Assembly (NCBI RefSeq): GCF_004361815.1
Contig: NZ_SNWA01000002.1
Coordinates: 3,100,001 to 3,164,000 of the forward strand
Source of the DNA: Paraburkholderia sp. BL10I2N1
Lineage (GTDB): Bacteria; Pseudomonadota; Gammaproteobacteria; Burkholderiales; Burkholderiaceae
DNA: 64,000 nucleotides
Direction of reading: 5' to 3'
Each line of letters begins with the position of its first letter. Within the stretch, counting starts at the first letter, position 1. Positions 63,060 to 64,000 of the stretch are shown piece by piece. Under the pieces are notes generated by a model. That model ran no database searches and had not been told where the DNA came from. It was given only the letters and a program-made list of their open reading frames with translations. The position numbers were made by a program, and so were the translations under genes.

Positions 63060-63224
63060 TCACTTCGGATAGAGCAGAGCGCGCACTTCTGAGATGTCGT
63101 CCTGCAATTCCTGAGCGAGCTTCGGCCTGCCGAAAAACCGCTGGTACTCCGGAGTCTGCTGCACCAGCATTTCGAATCCCGCATGGGCGGGAACGAGGTG
63201 CAGTAAGACAGGCGCGCATGGCGT
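63060..63224 (-). pseudogene. C-terminal gene fragment downstream of livF, unidentified
   Basis: In the frame that follows the livF stop, the minus strand encodes VPAHAGFEMLVQQTPEYQRF followed by GRPKLAQELQDDISEVRALLYPK and a stop (63062-63060). It looks like a real protein end but has no start or ribosome site, and its family is not recognised. It abuts the ModA-like gene on the other strand. Confidence 0.4.
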
Positions 63225-63935
63225 CTACTGCTCCACGCTGGCACCGGTTAGGGCTCGTACCCGGCTTTCATCGGCGGCGAGCGTGCCCGCGTCTCCCGAG
63301 TAGACGATGCCGCCATCGTCCAGCACGTAAGCATCATCGGCGATCTCGAGACTCATGCGTGCGTTCTGCTCCACCAGCAATACCGAAATCCCATCACCGC
63401 GCATCTGCGACACGACTCGAAACACCTCCCGAACGATCAGCGGGGCCAGACCTTGCGATGGCTCATCGAGAATGAGCAGCCGGGGATTGAGCAGGAGTGC
63501 GCGGGCAATCGATAGCATCTCCTGTTCGCCGCCGGACAGCAGGCGCCCGCGACTGAACCTGCGCTCGGCGAGGCGTGGAAACAGCTCGTAGATTCGTGCG
63601 ATCGTCCATGGTCCGCCGCGCTCCAACGGGACCATCAGATTTTCCTCGACGCTGAGATTGGCGAAGATTCTTCGCCCCTCGGGCACGTAGCCGACGCCGC
63701 TCGCGGCGATCTGGAAGGTCGGCCAGCGCGTGGTATCCGCGCCGAAAATCGTCACACACCCCTGGCGTGCGGGCGTCAAACCCACGAGGGTACGCAAGGT
63801 CGTGGTCTTGCCGGCTCCATTGCGACCGAGCAGTGCCGTGATCCGGCCTTCCGCAACCTTCAGGCTCACGCCATGCAGGATATGGCTCTTGCCGTAGTAG
63901 GTATGCAGCCCTTCGGCGGTCAGTGCGGCGCTCAT
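63225..63935 (-). CDS. livF: Branched-chain-type amino acid ABC transporter ATP-binding protein LivF
   Basis: A 236-residue ATPase. Walker A is LLGRNGAGKTTTLRTLVGL, the signature LLSGGEQEMLSIARALL, Walker B LLILDEPSQGLAP, and the LivF-typical VGYVPEGRRIFANLSVEEN is present. It overlaps the livG stop by four bases (ATGA). In clusters like this, LivF-type ATPases often serve aromatic acid uptake as well as amino acids, so the substrate is open. Confidence 0.9.
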   Translation of the reverse strand: MSAALTAEGLHTYYGKSHILHGVSLKVAEGRITALLGRNGAGKTTTLRTLVGLTPARQGCVTIFGADTTRWPTFQIAASGVGYVPEGRRIFANLSVEENLMVPLERGGPWTIARIYELFPRLAERRFSRGRLLSGGEQEMLSIARALLLNPRLLILDEPSQGLAPLIVREVFRVVSQMRGDGISVLLVEQNARMSLEIADDAYVLDDGGIVYSGDAGTLAADESRVRALTGASVEQ

Positions 63936-64000
63936 GCTGTGTTACCCAGATAGGCGGCCTGTACGGCCTCGTTGGAAGCGATCTCAGCTGGCGAGCCTTC
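63932..64000 (-). CDS. livG: ABC transporter ATP-binding protein LivG, C-terminal end (continues past window)
   Basis: The last 22 codons read EGSPAEIASNEAVQAAYLGN and end in TGA overlapping the livF start. This matches the usual LivG C-terminus (G-x-P-x-E-I...V-x-x-A-Y-L-G). The rest lies beyond 64000. Confidence 0.8.
   Translation of the reverse strand, partial: EGSPAEIASNEAVQAAYLGNTA

Noticed and set aside
1..64000. tRNA, rRNA, CRISPR array, prophage or insertion sequence
   Set aside because: No cloverleaf, repeat-spacer pattern, transposase or integrase sequence was recognised anywhere in the window.

Overview
The window reads as a chromosomal segment of a GC-rich beta-proteobacterium of the Burkholderiales, most likely Paraburkholderia, Caballeronia or Burkholderia. 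The grounds are the strong GC-ending codon use, the PHB-type 3-hydroxybutyrate oligomer hydrolase, the DUF3138 outer-membrane protein inside a putrescine operon, the liu (leucine/isovalerate) operon with a TetR-type regulator, and many solute-binding and aromatic-catabolism genes. I see no rRNA, tRNA, CRISPR array, phage or intact insertion sequence. Genus assignment is inference from gene content.

Layout. 1-1424: end of a 3HB-oligomer hydrolase, then two gene scraps (LysR head, MFS tail) fused back to back. 1494-19136: a large polyamine island. On the minus strand lie puuD, puuA, an SpuC-type aminotransferase, potF, potG, potH, potI, a DUF3138 porin-like protein, two PuuB-type FAD oxidases and a DUF2891 protein. 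Divergently lie a PuuR-type regulator, puuC and an agmatinase. Together they take up putrescine and convert agmatine/putrescine to GABA through gamma-glutamylated intermediates, with a transamination bypass. Three perfect hairpins separate blocks of the minus-strand operon. 19153-22563: MFS/MarR pair with a palindromic operator, an orphan NarL-type response regulator and a PAP2 phosphatase. 22564-23891: gene-poor. 23892-34631: lone arginine deiminase, tripartite RND efflux system, PldA-type phospholipase, AI-2E family permease, glycine-zipper lipoprotein. 35013-39702: LysR regulator, GltS, patatin, BON-domain protein. 40003-43336: a solute-binding protein followed by a TctE/TctD-like two-component pair.

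43461-48470 holds decayed genes (porin, universal stress protein), HU, and a nitrate locus: narK preceded by what looks like a complete ANTAR-type antitermination leader (two hexaloops, the second overlapping an intrinsic terminator), then a PilJ/NIT-like sensor protein. A second terminator with the same second hexaloop sits on the opposite strand near 48450. 48705-55463 is the leucine/isovalerate operon (TetR regulator, liuA, liuB, liuC, liuD). The biotin-independent carboxylase subunit liuB carries a one-base frameshift in a T5 run, and two matching operator palindromes lie in the promoter region.

55477-63054: a PhnD-like binding protein, an SDR scrap, small secreted and membrane proteins, then a gallate-type cluster (fused extradiol dioxygenase, aromatic-acid MFS transporter, CHA aldolase, cytosolic ModA-like protein) in which the amidohydrolase-type hydratase has been reduced to its first and last few codons. 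The window ends in a branched-chain amino-acid-type ABC transporter (livF, end of livG). The most interesting items are the ANTAR-like leader pair, the TetR double operator, and the gallate cluster with its missing hydratase and unexplained ModA-like protein.
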